Assembly (NCBI GenBank): GCA_017435185.1
Contig: JAFSFN010000185.1
Location: 1-6,534 of the forward strand
Direction of reading: 5' to 3'
Origin: Clostridia bacterium
Lineage (GTDB): Bacteria > Bacillota > Clostridia > Christensenellales > CAG-138
Length of the DNA stretch: 6,534 bases
The stretch's first letter is position 1; each line of letters opens with the position of its first letter. The position numbers and the translations under genes were made by a program. The notes under the pieces were generated by a model, which ran no database searches, was not told where the DNA came from, and worked only from the letters and a program-made list of their open reading frames with translations. This document shows positions 6,105 to 6,534 of the stretch, piece by piece.

Positions 6105-6150
6105 ATCTCACCGGTTGGTTCTCGCCACAGGGGCAAAACAAAAAGCACAC
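6105..6150. repeat. 46-bp direct repeat, copy 2 (tRNA-adjacent)
   Basis: Identical over 46 bp to 3459-3504. Its last 17 bases (6134-6150) form most of the left arm of the tRNA-Asn terminator; the rest lies just downstream of the terminator in the direction of tRNA transcription. This copy makes structural sense in place, so it is likely the parental arrangement. Confidence 0.93.
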
Positions 6151-6173
6151 CTAAAGGTGTGCTTTTTGTTTTG
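6134..6173 (-). terminator. Palindromic terminator of tRNA-Asn
   Basis: CAAAACAAAAAGCACACCT (6134-6152) and its exact reverse complement (6155-6173) are separated by two bases, a 19-bp perfect stem. The GC core is GCACACC/GGTGTGC; on the minus strand TTTTTGTTTTG follows, giving a strong rho-independent terminator. The stem begins within the CCA end of the tRNA gene, so the primary transcript has almost no unpaired 3' trailer. It insulates the downstream ktr operon from tRNA transcription and could act in both directions. Confidence 0.92.
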
Positions 6174-6247
6174 GCTCCCCCTGTTGGACTCGAACCAACG
6201 ACACTGCGGTTAACAGCCGCATGCTCTACCGACTGAGCTAAGGAGGA
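6172..6247 (-). tRNA. tRNA-Asn (GTT)
   Basis: This 76-nt tRNA gene has a complete cloverleaf. The acceptor stem is TCCTCCT with AGGGGGA (one G-T wobble), discriminator G, and an encoded CCA (6172-6174). The D arm includes TAGCTCAGTCGGTAGAGCA, the anticodon loop is CTGTTAA with anticodon GTT, and the T arm contains GGTTCGAGTCC. Anticodon GTT reads AAC/AAU, hence asparagine. It has its own promoter and terminator and stands alone, not in an rRNA or tRNA cluster within this window. Confidence 0.97.
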
Positions 6248-6261
6248 ACGACGCAAGATGT

Positions 6262-6290
6262 ATTATAGAACATTGAAAATGATTTTTCAA
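6262..6290 (-). promoter_or_regulatory. Sigma-A promoter of tRNA-Asn
   Basis: On the minus strand TTGAAA (6285-6290) and TATAAT (6262-6267) are separated by 17 bp. Transcription should start about 6-8 nt downstream, near 6255, leaving a short 5' leader before the mature end at 6247, as expected for RNase P processing. Confidence 0.85.
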
Positions 6291-6308
6291 GCCCTTTTTT
6301 CAAAAATT

Positions 6309-6330
6309 TGAGCAGAATTTTTTGTGCTCA
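6309..6330. other. Small inverted repeat between divergent tRNA and unknown gene
   Basis: TGAGCA (6309-6314) and TGCTCA (6325-6330) flank a 10-nt loop, with GTTTTT after it on the plus strand and AATTTTT after it on the minus strand. It sits upstream of both divergent transcription units, where a terminator is not needed, so it may block stray readthrough, bind a regulator, or be chance. Confidence 0.3.
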
Positions 6331-6364
6331 GTTTTTGCTTGTTCATTGATGCGCATTGGAGTAT

Positions 6365-6370
6365 TATAAT
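6365..6370 (+). promoter_or_regulatory. Putative -10 of the right-edge gene
   Basis: A perfect TATAAT lies 23 bp before the ATG at 6394, with the ribosome site AAGGAGGG (6381-6388) between them. The -35 is poor: TTCATT at 6342-6347 gives a 17-bp spacer but matches only three consensus bases. The gene may need an activator or have low basal expression. Confidence 0.5.
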
Positions 6371-6393
6371 TATATAGTGAAAGGAGGGTTTTT

Positions 6394-6534
6394 ATGTCCT
6401 ACTCCGCAAGAATGCAAAGCAATCATTTATACAGCATACTGTTTGCGCCCCGCGGCATGGCTCGAATGGTCGATGTCGGTGCTCAATGTGCACAGCAGTA
6501 TTTAAGTCCTTTTGACAAACTCATTGGTCTTATG
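6394..6534 (+). CDS. Unrecognised protein, N-terminal 47 codons (partial)
   Basis: An open frame starts at ATG 6394 after a strong AAGGAGGG (6381-6388, 5 nt spacing) and continues off the right edge without a stop. The visible part begins MSYSARMQSNHLYSILFAPR and ends QQYLSPFDKLIGLM. It has no signal peptide; GMARMVDVGAQCAQQYL suggests a helix. The family cannot be determined from 47 residues. The closing hydrophobic strand could precede a nucleotide-binding loop, but that is outside the window and is speculation. The ribosome site, correct spacing to a TATAAT and the intact frame make it a real gene. Confidence 0.72.
   Translation, partial: MSYSARMQSNHLYSILFAPRGMARMVDVGAQCAQQYLSPFDKLIGLM

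Noticed and set aside
6172..6247. tRNA-Asn as an integration attachment site
   Set aside because: The 46-bp repeat lies beyond the tRNA gene and does not include its 3' end, no integrase is present, and the genes between the copies are potassium transport genes, not an island.
6065..6256. 63-codon minus-strand open frame across tRNA-Asn
   Set aside because: It is the reading of the tRNA gene, its terminator and the 46-bp repeat; the AQSVEHAAVNRSVVGSSP-type sequence is a well-known false protein from tRNA genes, and it has no independent ribosome site.

Overview
This looks like a chromosomal segment from a Gram-positive, low- to mid-GC Firmicute of class Clostridia. Supporting signs are strong GGAGG-type ribosome sites, a KtrB/KtrA potassium pair, an S-layer-homology (SLH) anchored lipase-like protein, an Obg GTPase with typical Firmicute N-terminal sequence, and tRNA-Asn(GTT) with encoded CCA. 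The order or family cannot be fixed from this window. It is mostly housekeeping and cell-surface sequence; I see no phage, transposase, CRISPR or defence module.

Layout. Positions 1-1408 (minus strand) hold a likely transcription unit: a methionine/asparagine-rich protein of unknown function (944-1408), nth for endonuclease III (248-907), and the N-terminal 86 codons of obg (1-260, running off the left edge, overlapping nth by 13 bp). A divergent 85-residue unknown protein (1500-1757, plus) faces the Met-rich gene across a 91-bp intergenic region with a perfect 10-bp palindrome. A bidirectional-looking terminator (1768-1799) separates it from a convergent secreted SGNH/GDSL hydrolase with three C-terminal SLH repeats (1818-3365, minus).

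Positions 3366-3764 are noncoding and the oddest part of the window. They contain an extended -10 promoter for the hydrolase, a 46-bp exact copy of the sequence that lies downstream of the tRNA gene 2.6 kb away, and a long imperfect palindrome (3599-3683) followed by a small hairpin at the 3' end of ktrA.

Positions 3765-6009 (minus) form a compact operon: a 71-residue XRE-type DNA-binding protein, then ktrB (membrane K+ translocating subunit), then ktrA (cytosolic NAD/nucleotide-gated RCK subunit). Gaps are 9 and 13 bp, and a near-consensus extended -10 promoter (6040-6068) drives it. The small regulator probably controls its own potassium-uptake operon.

Positions 6132-6290 hold tRNA-Asn with its own sigma-A promoter and a strong palindromic terminator directly after the CCA. 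Divergent from it, an unrecognised gene starts at 6394 (plus) and runs off the right edge.

There is no clear novel multi-gene system. The best leads are the duplicated tRNA-downstream segment, the 85-bp palindrome, the divergent pair of small unknown proteins, and the regulator-ktrB-ktrA arrangement.
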